The notes under the pieces were generated by a model. The model had not been told where the DNA came from, ran no database searches, and worked only from the letters and a program-made list of their open reading frames with translations. A program made the translations under genes and the position numbers. 15,230 nucleotides of DNA, from contig JAAYFR010000190.1 of NCBI GenBank assembly GCA_012728155.1, forward strand, positions 1-15,230, in the 5' to 3' direction. Positions 7,507-15,152 of this stretch are shown here, piece by piece. The stretch's first letter is position 1, and each line of letters opens with the position of its first letter. The stretch comes from Bacteroidales bacterium (GTDB lineage: Bacteria; Bacteroidota; Bacteroidia; Bacteroidales; Dysgonomonadaceae).

Positions 7507-10500
7507 ATGAAGATCTCAGAATTATCAATAAAACGTCCTATTTATGTCATAGTCTTATTTTTACTGTTGACTGTATTTGGATATCTGAGTTACAAGAGCT
7601 TAAGTGCGGAATTGATGCCTAAATTCACGCCACCTATACTCAATGTGCAGATTATTTATCCGGGTGCTTCGCCCAGCGAAGTGGAAAATTCGCTTACCCG
7701 AAAGGTAGAAGATGCCCTTTCGAGTATGGAGGGGATTGACCAATTACAGTCGTTTTCATTTGAAGGTATGGCGATGCTTATTATCTCGTTCAATTACGGG
7801 AGCGATATTGACAAAGCTGTTACCAACGCGCAAAATCTTATAGATGCAAAACGTGCCGAACTGCCACGTGACATCCTTTCGCCTACTATTTCAAAAATAT
7901 CGGTGGATGAAAAGCCTATTCTTATTCTTTCAGCCACTTCAAATATGGAATCGACCCGTTTTTTCGATTTAGTTGATAAACGTCTCCTTCCGGAATTATC
8001 GAGGATTCAAGGGGTGGCTAAAATTACGCTTGTAGGTGGTATGCAGCGTGAGATACAAATTAATCTCAAGCAAGATAAGCTAAAAGCGTTTGGATTGACT
8101 CCTTTGATGGTGCAAGGTGTCATTCGTGCTGCCAATCTTGATTTCCCGACCGGGTATTTACATAGCGATGAGTCGCAAACCGCTATTCGACTCTCAGGTA
8201 AGTTGGAGAATCTGAATGAACTGCGTAGCTTGGTGATTGGCACTACACCAACAGGCGCACAAATTCGCCTCGCTGATATAGCCGATGTGTCGGACATCGT
8301 GAAAGATCCGGTAAAACTTGGGCGGATCAATGGAGAGGAGGCGATTCTTATCAACCTCCAGAAACAATCTGATGCAAACGCTATAAAAGTGAGCGATCAG
8401 GTGATGAAAACCATTACGCAACTGCAAGAAGCTTACAGTGCGGAAGGTCTGCAAATTGACGTTGCACAAAACACGACTACCTTTACCCGCCAATCCATCA
8501 ATTCTGTTATCACTGATTTGATGCTTGCGATCTTATTAGTTTCGGTGGTGATATTGCTTTTCTTACATAATTTCCGTAATGCGATTATTGTGATGGTGGT
8601 TGTGCCGGTATCGCTCGTGGCGACCTTTATCGGGATGAAACTGTTTAATTTCACACTCAATCTGATGTCGTTGCTGGCCTTGTCGTTAGTGATTGGCGTG
8701 CTGGTAGACGATGCCATCGTAGTGATCGAAAATGTGTATCGTCATATTGAAATGGGTAAAAACCGGGTAAAAGCCACCTTTGATGCCTTAAATGAAATAG
8801 GCTTCACGGTAGTTGCCATTACAGTGACAATAGTGATGGTATTTTTACCTGTAATTTTCACAAACACACTCGTATCAGATATTCTACGGCAGTTTTGTGG
8901 TGTAATAGTCATTTCTATTTTAATGAGTTTGTTGGCAGCGCTTACTTTAGTGCCACTTTTGACTTCAAGATTTGGAGATATAGAGAAAACCAAAACCGGC
9001 AGTATCTTCGGGAAAATTCTGAAAAGTTTTGACAGTGCAATCACAGGTTTTAGTAATTGGGTTGCTGAGATTCTGAAATGGGGGTTGGGACATAAACGCT
9101 GGATAGGAGTGGTGGTACTTGCTATAACAGCGGCCGTTATGTCGCTGTTTCCTCTTGGATTTATCAATTTCGAATTTCAACCATTCATAGATCGGGGCGA
9201 ATTCATGGTGCAATTGGAGATGCCGAAAGATATCTCTATGGAAGAATCTAACGCTTTGGTCCGTCGTGCCGAAAACTGGTTTATGAATCGCCGGGAAGTG
9301 GAAAATGTTGTCACCATGGTGGGGTTGACCAGTGACAATACGCAAAGCACAAAAGGAACACCTTATCTAGCTGAGTTAGATGTAAAACTGAAAAAACAGA
9401 AAGAGGGGACAGATACATATATTGCTCGAATTCGCAAGCCGCTGTCTGATTATTTGATGGATGCCAAAGTAAATATCTTTAGCGTAAGCCTGACAGGAAC
9501 AGCGTCAAAAGCAGCAGTGGAATATATTATAACAGGCAATGATGTAGATTCAGTCATGTTGTTTGCTGAAAAAGCGTTGAACGTACTTGGCTCTATCCCG
9601 GGTGTGATGCAACAGGAGCTTTCAGTAGAAAATGCAACACCTGAAATTACCGTGAAAGTAAACCGAGAAAAAATGTCGGAACTTGGACTTTCGCTTGATA
9701 ATGTGGGAATGATTATGCAGATGAATTTTCAGGGGAATAACCAATTGAAATATACTGAGGGGAATTATGAGTACGATATCAATATCCGTGCCGACAGAAT
9801 TTATCGCCAGCAAGCTGAAAACGTAACAGACATTGGCTTTGTCAACAGTCGTGGAGAGATTATTAAACTGTCTCAATTTGCAGAAATAACACTTGGTACA
9901 GGTCCCAACCGATTAGAGCGTTTTGACAGAAACAGCTCTGTGACACTGCGCTCACAAGCATTTGGTGTAGCTCCTGGCGCAATCGCAAAAGAGTTCCTGG
10001 CGCAAGTTGATAAGATGCATAAACCAAGTGGATTGCATATTGTGGCTACCGGCGATATGAAGAAAATGAGCGATTCAATGAGCGTACTTACCACAGCCTT
10101 GCTCTTGTCGTTGTTATTGATTTATTTTTCTATGGTTGTGTTGTACAACAACTGGACTGATCCATTCGTCGTAATGTTCTCTATACCATTCTCCATCGTT
10201 GGTGCAATTCTGACATTGGCACTTACTAATACTGCCATGAGTATCTATGCTATGTTGGGATTAGTAATGCTTGTGGGATTAGTGGCCAAAAATGCCATTT
10301 TATTGGTTGATTTTACAAATGATGCACGTGGCAAAGGAAAAAATATTGACGAAGCGTTGATCCAAGCGGTCCGGATTCGCACACGCCCTATCCTGATGAC
10401 TGCCCTATCAACCGTTATCGGAATGTTACCGGTTGCCCTGTCAACAGGTTCAGGAGCGGAACTGCGTAACGGTATGGCATGGGTAATTATTGGGGGAATG

Positions 10501-10638
10501 ACCATGTCGACGCTCCTGACATTGGTAGTGGTACCTGTGGTTTACAAAATTATGCATCCGGTACGTAAGGAGAAAAAAGAAAAAATTGATATTGAAAAAT
10601 TGATGTATGCGGACTTCTCCGCTACCAATTCTTTGTAG
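7507..10638 (+). CDS. RND-family proton-driven efflux pump (AcrB/HAE-1 type)
   Basis: At 1043 aa it has the usual length for AcrB-type transporters and reads through without interruption. It opens with ISELSIKRPIYVIVLFLLL as helix 1, followed by a large periplasmic porter/docking part and helices 2-6. Helix 4 carries GVLVDDAIVVIENVYRH with the paired proton-relay Asp D401-D402. A second periplasmic part and helices 8-12 follow. The conserved lysine of helix 10 is present as K928 in GLVAKNAILLVDFTND. These residues place it in the HAE-1 (drug, bile, detergent) branch rather than the metal branch, though the substrate is inference. It is the last gene of the operon; the 127 nt after it, up to the convergent TerD-domain gene, show no convincing terminator. 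Confidence 0.95.
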   Translation: MKISELSIKRPIYVIVLFLLLTVFGYLSYKSLSAELMPKFTPPILNVQIIYPGASPSEVENSLTRKVEDALSSMEGIDQLQSFSFEGMAMLIISFNYGSDIDKAVTNAQNLIDAKRAELPRDILSPTISKISVDEKPILILSATSNMESTRFFDLVDKRLLPELSRIQGVAKITLVGGMQREIQINLKQDKLKAFGLTPLMVQGVIRAANLDFPTGYLHSDESQTAIRLSGKLENLNELRSLVIGTTPTGAQIRLADIADVSDIVKDPVKLGRINGEEAILINLQKQSDANAIKVSDQVMKTITQLQEAYSAEGLQIDVAQNTTTFTRQSINSVITDLMLAILLVSVVILLFLHNFRNAIIVMVVVPVSLVATFIGMKLFNFTLNLMSLLALSLVIGVLVDDAIVVIENVYRHIEMGKNRVKATFDALNEIGFTVVAITVTIVMVFLPVIFTNTLVSDILRQFCGVIVISILMSLLAALTLVPLLTSRFGDIEKTKTGSIFGKILKSFDSAITGFSNWVAEILKWGLGHKRWIGVVVLAITAAVMSLFPLGFINFEFQPFIDRGEFMVQLEMPKDISMEESNALVRRAENWFMNRREVENVVTMVGLTSDNTQSTKGTPYLAELDVKLKKQKEGTDTYIARIRKPLSDYLMDAKVNIFSVSLTGTASKAAVEYIITGNDVDSVMLFAEKALNVLGSIPGVMQQELSVENATPEITVKVNREKMSELGLSLDNVGMIMQMNFQGNNQLKYTEGNYEYDINIRADRIYRQQAENVTDIGFVNSRGEIIKLSQFAEITLGTGPNRLERFDRNSSVTLRSQAFGVAPGAIAKEFLAQVDKMHKPSGLHIVATGDMKKMSDSMSVLTTALLLSLLLIYFSMVVLYNNWTDPFVVMFSIPFSIVGAILTLALTNTAMSIYAMLGLVMLVGLVAKNAILLVDFTNDARGKGKNIDEALIQAVRIRTRPILMTALSTVIGMLPVALSTGSGAELRNGMAWVIIGGMTMSTLLTLVVVPVVYKIMHPVRKEKKEKIDIEKLMYADFSATNSL

Positions 10639-10765
10639 GTTCACCTTTACATTTGTCAAGTTGCGAAATTGTGGATTGAAGATATTTTTGTTTCAAATAA
10701 AAGAGGGAAAGATTAATCGCTGGTTTTCAAAAATAGAAGGAAGCAACTAAATAGCCCTCAGTTAT

Positions 10766-12844
10766 TTATAAATATTCCGACAATAAAATGTCTATGTCGG
10801 AAGGTTTAATGCCCTTATCCGTTGCAAAGATAGTATTTGCTTCTTTAATATCCAATGTATTCTCACCTCTTGCTGTTATATGTAATGTCAGCAAGTCGTA
10901 CAAATTTGGTTTTACCATCGTTGTCATTGATTTGTTGATAAGGGTTGTGGAAGATAGATTGTGATGCACATTATTATTGGTGGAAGGATTACTTTTTAAA
11001 GAAAGGTCTGTCCAGATAACCTTTTTTTCATAGAGGTCAATAATCATGGGTATGGCAATTCTTGCGTTGGCGGTTAAATCAAATTTATTTTCAACCGTCA
11101 ATGGATCATAGATTTCACCGCTATTTGGAAATTGCCTGACCATAAAACCCGCAAAACAAATTGGCAAATCGCAATAGAGTTGGTTGGTGTATGAGTTTAT
11201 ACTCATTAATAGATATCTTATTCCCTGTTTCAGGCATTTCGAAATCTCAATATCTATAAATTCAGACGCTCCCTCAGGTGCTGAGGTGATGTCGCCACTA
11301 TGATAACCTCCATCTTCTTTGAGATTATAATAAGCAATCGTCATTTTGTAACCACTGTCGGAATCTAACGCAAGTACGGACAAATCTAAATCTGCCCGGT
11401 TGTTTCCCTCTTTCCAATAGATAAAAAAGCGAATAGTGTCGCCAACCGGTACATCTATTTTACTTCCTCTTGAAATTGTGTTAAGTGCTTTTGATGCGGA
11501 GCGTTGTGAAAAAGGGACAGTATAGTTTTTCAGATCCTCATCAAGATACACTTTGCCAAGTGGCTTATATTTTCCAAATTTTTCAATCAGCGTTTCATCA
11601 CAGATTGAAACGACCGCTTGGCAAATTTTTTCATCTATCACCGGCAGGTTGTTATCAATTGCCTTGACTTTCCCTACATCTCCTTTTGGAAAAAAAACTC
11701 TCAATTCCCTTCTCTTGTTTCTTTCGTTGAAATGAGTTTTTACTTGCAACAAAACTGGTGTGGACACTGTTGAAGCAACCTCCCGAAAGTTGGAAAGTAT
11801 ATTCGCGGGATTATCAGACAATCGTATTAAGTTGTCCAACCGTCGGGCAAATTCTCCCGGTCTCGATTTCAGCAAATGAGTGGTAAGCGGAATATCTTTT
11901 TCGATTAATGATTTTTCAACTTTGCTGTGAAACGTTTCAAATGGCTTATCATTTCGAATAATGTCAAAGGCATCAAAACATTTGGGGAATTGTTTCTTGT
12001 ATTCAAAAGGGTGGAGTCTCTCACCCAAACGTTTCCACCGGTTTTTATGCCTCAACATATCTTCGGTAATGCAGTCCATATTTTCAAGTGTATGCAACAG
12101 CAACCTTCGATTTCGTTTGGAAATATTTTTGAATTTGCTGTTTTGCGACAGACTTATATCCCCGTCAGAGATAGCAACCGCAATCCGCAACAGGTCGGTT
12201 GCAGTTTTTGCATGTTGTTTTATTTGCTGTGCGGCCTCGATATTGTTTGACAACAAACAACCGATATAAAAGGCAGCATTCTCTCGATGTGGAATCTCTT
12301 TGGGCGTAAGGTCGAAAATTTTTCTGTTGTATGTCTTAACAAACCATTCAATATCTTTCTTGTCGGTTTCCGAAATAGAACTGTTTGCACTTAAAAGCCT
12401 AGTGAAAATAGCATTGAAATCCTCCTTGTTGCCAAGTTCAAGAACATCCAGAGCTATCTTCTCCTTTAAAGGCTCTCTTTGCTTTTTCTCGTAATTTGGC
12501 ATATGTCTTTTACCCATCCAGTCGCCTAAATAGTGCCAAAATGCGTTTGTGTAGAGCTCCTCCTCACTTGCCTGCTTTACCTGTTCAGGAAAATTAGGAT
12601 ACATCGGTTTAAATTCTATGTGGGCACCCCTATTTTCTTTTAAGTCCGCAATTAGCTGCTTGTAAAAGACTTTCACTCTTTCAACGGAAAGAGTTTCCAC
12701 CACTTCAACCAGTTCGGCAGAGAACGTGAATCCGAGGTTCTCAATATTTTTGAGCAAATTGAAAATATAATTGTGTGGCAAAGTGCTGTTGCCTTTGTCA
12801 AGATAAATCTTGCCTTTTCGTCTTATATATATTGAATTGTTCAT
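10766..12844 (-). CDS. TerD-domain protein with long helical N-terminal region (692 aa)
   Basis: The C-terminal third is a TerD-type domain (about residues 455-620). Its signature includes NNRADLDLSVLALD (481-494), YHSGDITSAPEGASEFIDIE with an acidic loop of the kind that binds calcium in TerD, then LPICFAGFMVRQ and TANARIAIPMIIDLYEKKVI. A conserved tail follows (VKPNLYDLLTLHITARGE). Residues 1-430 are mainly helical, rich in Lys and Leu, with no recognised catalytic motif. From memory, full-length proteins with this layout also occur in Actinobacteria, as part of the wider Ter stress-response family. No signal peptide, so it is likely cytoplasmic. It begins 15 nt after the radical SAM gene on the same strand and is probably co-transcribed. 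No CxPxR or SxPxR sulfatase motif was found, so it is not an obvious maturase substrate. Confidence 0.8.
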   Translation of the reverse strand: MNNSIYIRRKGKIYLDKGNSTLPHNYIFNLLKNIENLGFTFSAELVEVVETLSVERVKVFYKQLIADLKENRGAHIEFKPMYPNFPEQVKQASEEELYTNAFWHYLGDWMGKRHMPNYEKKQREPLKEKIALDVLELGNKEDFNAIFTRLLSANSSISETDKKDIEWFVKTYNRKIFDLTPKEIPHRENAAFYIGCLLSNNIEAAQQIKQHAKTATDLLRIAVAISDGDISLSQNSKFKNISKRNRRLLLHTLENMDCITEDMLRHKNRWKRLGERLHPFEYKKQFPKCFDAFDIIRNDKPFETFHSKVEKSLIEKDIPLTTHLLKSRPGEFARRLDNLIRLSDNPANILSNFREVASTVSTPVLLQVKTHFNERNKRRELRVFFPKGDVGKVKAIDNNLPVIDEKICQAVVSICDETLIEKFGKYKPLGKVYLDEDLKNYTVPFSQRSASKALNTISRGSKIDVPVGDTIRFFIYWKEGNNRADLDLSVLALDSDSGYKMTIAYYNLKEDGGYHSGDITSAPEGASEFIDIEISKCLKQGIRYLLMSINSYTNQLYCDLPICFAGFMVRQFPNSGEIYDPLTVENKFDLTANARIAIPMIIDLYEKKVIWTDLSLKSNPSTNNNVHHNLSSTTLINKSMTTMVKPNLYDLLTLHITARGENTLDIKEANTIFATDKGIKPSDIDILLSEYL

Positions 12845-12859
12845 CTTGTGTAGGCTGTT

Positions 12860-14086
12860 TTAAACTTTATTTTTACGCACCCATTCCATCACATTGGCAG
12901 GAGGACGTTTGGCAAGGAGTTCACGTTTCATAAAATCCATATAGGGTGCCACATGGGAGAAAAACTTATAATATCCCTTGCAGAGGTAATTCAATCCTTC
13001 GTTACCATACTTGTCCTGTATAAATCTATTTTTGGGACATTCGCCATAACAGGCAAAAAGCATGTCGCACTCACGGCATTGTCGCGGCAGTTTGTCGAAT
13101 TTATCATTGCCGAATTTCAGCTGTTCATCGGAATAGACCATGGCGGTAAGCGTTTTGCTGTAAATATTTCCTAACCGGTATTCCGGAAAGACGAAGTGGT
13201 CGCATGAATAGACATCGCCATTGAATTCCATGACACCCGCATGTCCACAGGTCTTGGCCATGGTACATACACCGGGTTGTTCTCCTACCCAATTGGCCAA
13301 GGTGGAATCAAAGATCTGGATAAATATTTTCCCTACATCCTGTTTTACCCATTCATCGAAAATAGCGCAGAGGAAATCACCCCATTTTTCCGCATCTACC
13401 GTGAAAGGGGCCAGTTCCACCTCCTCCTCTTTTTCTTGCGCGGTAGCCAGCTTCATTGTAGCGTTGTTTTTGCGTAAGCGCTCCACAATCGGGGTGAATT
13501 GAAGGAACTGGCATCCGATCTCTTTAAAAAATCGGTAGAACTCCAACGGGTAATCCACATTATAATCATTGACTACCGCCATGCAATTGTATTCCACGCC
13601 ATGTTTTTGCAGGAGTTGTATCCCTTTCATGACGCGGAGGAAAGAGGGCCTGCCCATTTTATCGCGCCGATACTCATCATGGAAATCCTGTGGGCCATCG
13701 ATCGATATTCCTACCAGAAAATTGTTCTCTCTAAAGAAAGTGCACCATTCATCGTTGAGTAGTGTACCATTGGTCTGGATGGAATTGTCAATCTGCCGCC
13801 CGCCCGCATATCTTTTTTGCAACTCCACCGCTTTCTTATAGAACGAGAGAGGGCGCATCAGCGTCTCTCCCCCATGCCAGGTGAACATGATCTGGGGCAC
13901 GGTTTGTGACTCGATATATTGTTGGATAAACCGCTCGAGAAGTTCTTCGCTCATAAGCTGATTTTTTCCGCCGTAAAGGATTGCTTTCTCCAAATAGTAG
14001 CAGTAATCGCAATGGAGATTACAGGTAGCGCCTATCGGTTTAAGCATTACATACATCGGTTTAGCAAAAGGTGCAAAAGTGGACAT
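12860..14086 (-). CDS. chuR: Anaerobic sulfatase-maturating enzyme (radical SAM/SPASM, ChuR type)
   Basis: This 408-aa enzyme would convert an active-site Cys or Ser of sulfatases to formylglycine without oxygen, using S-adenosylmethionine and Fe-S clusters. The radical SAM motif is CNLHCDYC (C22, C26, C29), followed by FTWHGGETLMRP. The SPASM region has C274, C280, C295 next to the catalytic D296 (YSCDHFVFPEYRLGNI), then C337, C340, C346, C350 and C369. This spacing agrees closely with the clostridial enzyme as I remember it. The N-terminal STFAPFAKPMYVM and much of the chain resemble Bacteroides ChuR. The frame opens upstream to a TTG at 14110, but that codon lies inside the -7-like box, so ATG 14086 is chosen. 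No sulfatase gene is in the window. A TerD-domain gene follows after 15 nt. Confidence 0.93.
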   Translation of the reverse strand: MSTFAPFAKPMYVMLKPIGATCNLHCDYCYYLEKAILYGGKNQLMSEELLERFIQQYIESQTVPQIMFTWHGGETLMRPLSFYKKAVELQKRYAGGRQIDNSIQTNGTLLNDEWCTFFRENNFLVGISIDGPQDFHDEYRRDKMGRPSFLRVMKGIQLLQKHGVEYNCMAVVNDYNVDYPLEFYRFFKEIGCQFLQFTPIVERLRKNNATMKLATAQEKEEEVELAPFTVDAEKWGDFLCAIFDEWVKQDVGKIFIQIFDSTLANWVGEQPGVCTMAKTCGHAGVMEFNGDVYSCDHFVFPEYRLGNIYSKTLTAMVYSDEQLKFGNDKFDKLPRQCRECDMLFACYGECPKNRFIQDKYGNEGLNYLCKGYYKFFSHVAPYMDFMKRELLAKRPPANVMEWVRKNKV

Positions 14087-14107
14087 GTCAATAATATTTT
14101 GATAAGA

Positions 14108-14115
14108 CAAAGATA
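14108..14115 (-). promoter_or_regulatory. Candidate -7 element for the maturase gene
   Basis: The minus strand reads TATCTTTG, an exact TAnnTTTG match, 21 nt upstream of ATG 14086. Transcription would start close to the ATG, leaving a very short leader. No clear -33 TTTG was seen at the expected distance. The same octamer precedes the envelope operon at 4249-4256. Confidence 0.6.
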
Positions 14116-14308
14116 TTCAATTTATCCAGCTTTCAGGAATAGCTTCATATCCCTGCTTTATTTCATACAATTCGGGAACATTTCTAAGAATCCATTACAT
14201 TTATCATAATTCAGTTCATAAAAATTTACACCCAGATTAATTGCTTCTTAATAAAGTCGCAACTGTCATGATTAATATGGTCAATTTTGTTGTCTGCACG
14301 GTCTTTCT

Positions 14309-14335
14309 AAAATGGCTGTTAGCAGCAGCCATTTT
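14309..14335. terminator. Probable intrinsic terminator hairpin
   Basis: AAAATGGCTG (14309-14318) and CAGCCATTTT (14326-14335) are perfect 10-bp arms with a 7-nt loop. The arms carry their own A and T ends, so the hairpin could work in either direction. On the minus strand it begins 15 nt after the stop of the HD-domain fragment, which fits transcription termination for that remnant operon. Confidence 0.65.
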
Positions 14336-14350
14336 CACCTGTATCCTTTT

Positions 14351-14524
14351 TCAATAATTGGTGTCTTCGATAACATCGTGTAATACCCCACAAATCTTTT
14401 CGACTTCCGTTCGCCCTCTTTCCATTACGCGAAGAGGGTGTAGAATATACTCTGCACCCGTTTTGTCTTTTTGACCTTTGTGTGCGGAAACTGCTATTTC
14501 TATGGCTTTTACTAATGTTGACAT
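14351..14524 (-). pseudogene. N-terminal fragment of a RelA/SpoT-type HD-domain hydrolase (57 aa)
   Basis: The peptide starts MSTLVKAIEIAVSAHKGQKD and continues to YILHPLRVM and LHDVIEDTNY before TGA. This is the opening third of the metal-dependent HD domain of (p)ppGpp hydrolases: H15 in AHKGQ, the HPL motif at 29-31, the metal pair H49-D50 and the ED pair at 53-54 are all present. The later metal-binding Asp and the rest of the domain, normally beyond residue 130, are missing. A terminator-like hairpin follows within 15 nt. It therefore cannot be a complete hydrolase and is best read as a truncated gene. A shifted frame just past the stop encodes IIEKGYR, compatible with a small deletion. 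The family call is firm; the truncation mechanism is inference. Confidence 0.75.
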
Positions 14525-14530
14525 ATTCAA

Positions 14531-14606
14531 TTATTTTGCTGCTTGACAAAGTTTTTCACAATACTCTTTCGTCTTCGTCCATAAAATGGAAATTATTATC
14601 GACCAT
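14531..14606 (-). pseudogene. Out-of-frame remnant of a small conserved hypothetical gene
   Basis: From ATG 14606 one frame encodes MVDNNFHFMDEDERVL and stops at 14556. The next frame over the same bases encodes WTKTKEYCEKLCQAAK and stops at 14531, 6 nt before the HD fragment. From memory, the first peptide resembles the N-terminus, and the second the C-terminus, of one family of roughly 100-aa bacterial proteins that begin near VDDNFHYMDE and end near a Cys-containing helix. The simplest reading is a gene whose middle was deleted, leaving the ends joined out of frame. I know no function for the family. The match is from memory and short, so confidence is limited. Confidence 0.35.
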
Positions 14607-14642
14607 TACAATCTATTTTTTTGAATCCATTTTTTTTAGTTC

Positions 14643-14837
14643 TTAATTTTCCACTCTGTCGCTGTTGCTTAAGGGTTGCTTTTGAACTAAACCTTCGGTA
14701 GCTTCGCTGTCTTTTTGAATGTCTTGCAAAAATAGACAAATTCCACCTACTTGCAAGGTCACTCTAACAAAAAAATTATGACCTTCAAGAAAAAAGATTA
14801 TTGCTTTTAAAAAATTGTTATTTGATATTCGGAACAA
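14643..14837 (-). CDS. Possible small ORF of unknown function (up to 64 aa)
   Basis: The reading frame ends in LQDIQKDSEATEGLVQKQPL and then SNSDRVEN, which has the composition of a real soluble C-terminus. The middle (FFLEGHNFFVRVTLQVGG) also looks protein-like. Its first codons lie inside the 40-nt direct repeat, and the true start is unclear. It precedes the small-gene remnant by 36 nt on the same strand. I do not recognise a family. It may be another truncated piece of the accessory strip or chance coding. Confidence 0.3.
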   Translation of the reverse strand: MFRISNNNFLKAIIFFLEGHNFFVRVTLQVGGICLFLQDIQKDSEATEGLVQKQPLSNSDRVEN

Positions 14838-14839
14838 CC
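14800..14839. repeat. Imperfect direct repeat, copy 1
   Basis: This 40-nt unit runs from ATTGCTTTTAAAAAATTG to TTGATATTCGGAACAACC. It recurs 76 bp further on at 14876-14917 with two substitutions and a 2-nt gap. The spacer between copies carries a small CGCT-TT-AGCG hairpin. Confidence 0.85.
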
Positions 14840-14875
14840 GCGTTTGTTGAGCGACGCTTTAGCGGCGTGTTGTGA

Positions 14876-14917
14876 ATTGCTTTCAAAAAATTGGTATCTT
14901 TGATATTCGGAACAACC
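14876..14917. repeat. Imperfect direct repeat, copy 2, with a -7-like box
   Basis: This 42-nt copy has two extra bases compared with 14800-14839, which turn the middle into TATCTTTG (14895-14902), an exact TAnnTTTG element on the plus strand. No gene with a clear start follows it: a short ATG frame at 14938 stops after eleven codons. Confidence 0.8.
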
Positions 14918-15152
14918 CTTATATTGCGAGTAAGCGATGAGAAAAATGAAAGTGTGTTTTGTGCGGGTGCCATAAAATTAAAAAACAAAAAATGCGGGTC
15001 GGCAAAAAATAAAACTTTATCGGGTTGGCTGGTGTGGTTGGCAGTCATTCCGATTAGTCTTTCATTTCTGTCTTTGTATGTCGTCTCGTCAATTTTCATG
15101 TCGCTGTCTTTTTCTTTTAGGCTTGTTGGTAACGTCTGGCGGCTTGGCGCAG
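14918..15152. other. Stretch with no supported gene
   Basis: Open frames exist on both strands here, but neither shows a family signature. The plus-strand frame contains one hydrophobic segment and then runs into the GC-rich inverted repeat. The minus-strand frame is built partly from the direct repeats. I see no RNA gene. The right part, GTTGGTAACGTCTGGCGGC at 15125-15143, appears to be the left flank of the terminal inverted repeat. Confidence 0.5.

Noticed and set aside
7507..10638. Several antisense open frames of 70-140 codons opposite the pump gene
   Set aside because: They have Ser/Thr/Ile-rich shadow composition, no family signature and lie wholly inside a well-supported transporter gene.
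10639..10765. Terminator between the convergent pump and TerD-domain genes
   Set aside because: Only 5-bp arms (TTGAA/TTCAA) and an AT palindrome at 10763-10774 were seen, too weak to call.
10766..12844. TerD-domain protein as a sulfatase or maturase substrate
   Set aside because: No C/S-x-P/A-x-R motif could be found in the 692 residues. KSRPGEF is the nearest and lacks the Arg.
14087..14110. Eight-codon N-terminal extension of the maturase from a TTG
   Set aside because: The TTG overlaps the TATCTTTG promoter-like box. ATG 14086 gives the STFAPFAKP start expected for ChuR-type proteins.
14220..14308. A 26-codon minus-strand frame (KDRADNKIDHINHDS...) after the terminator hairpin
   Set aside because: It has coding-like composition but follows a stop without a start codon and has no recognised family. 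Probably chance or a very small remnant.
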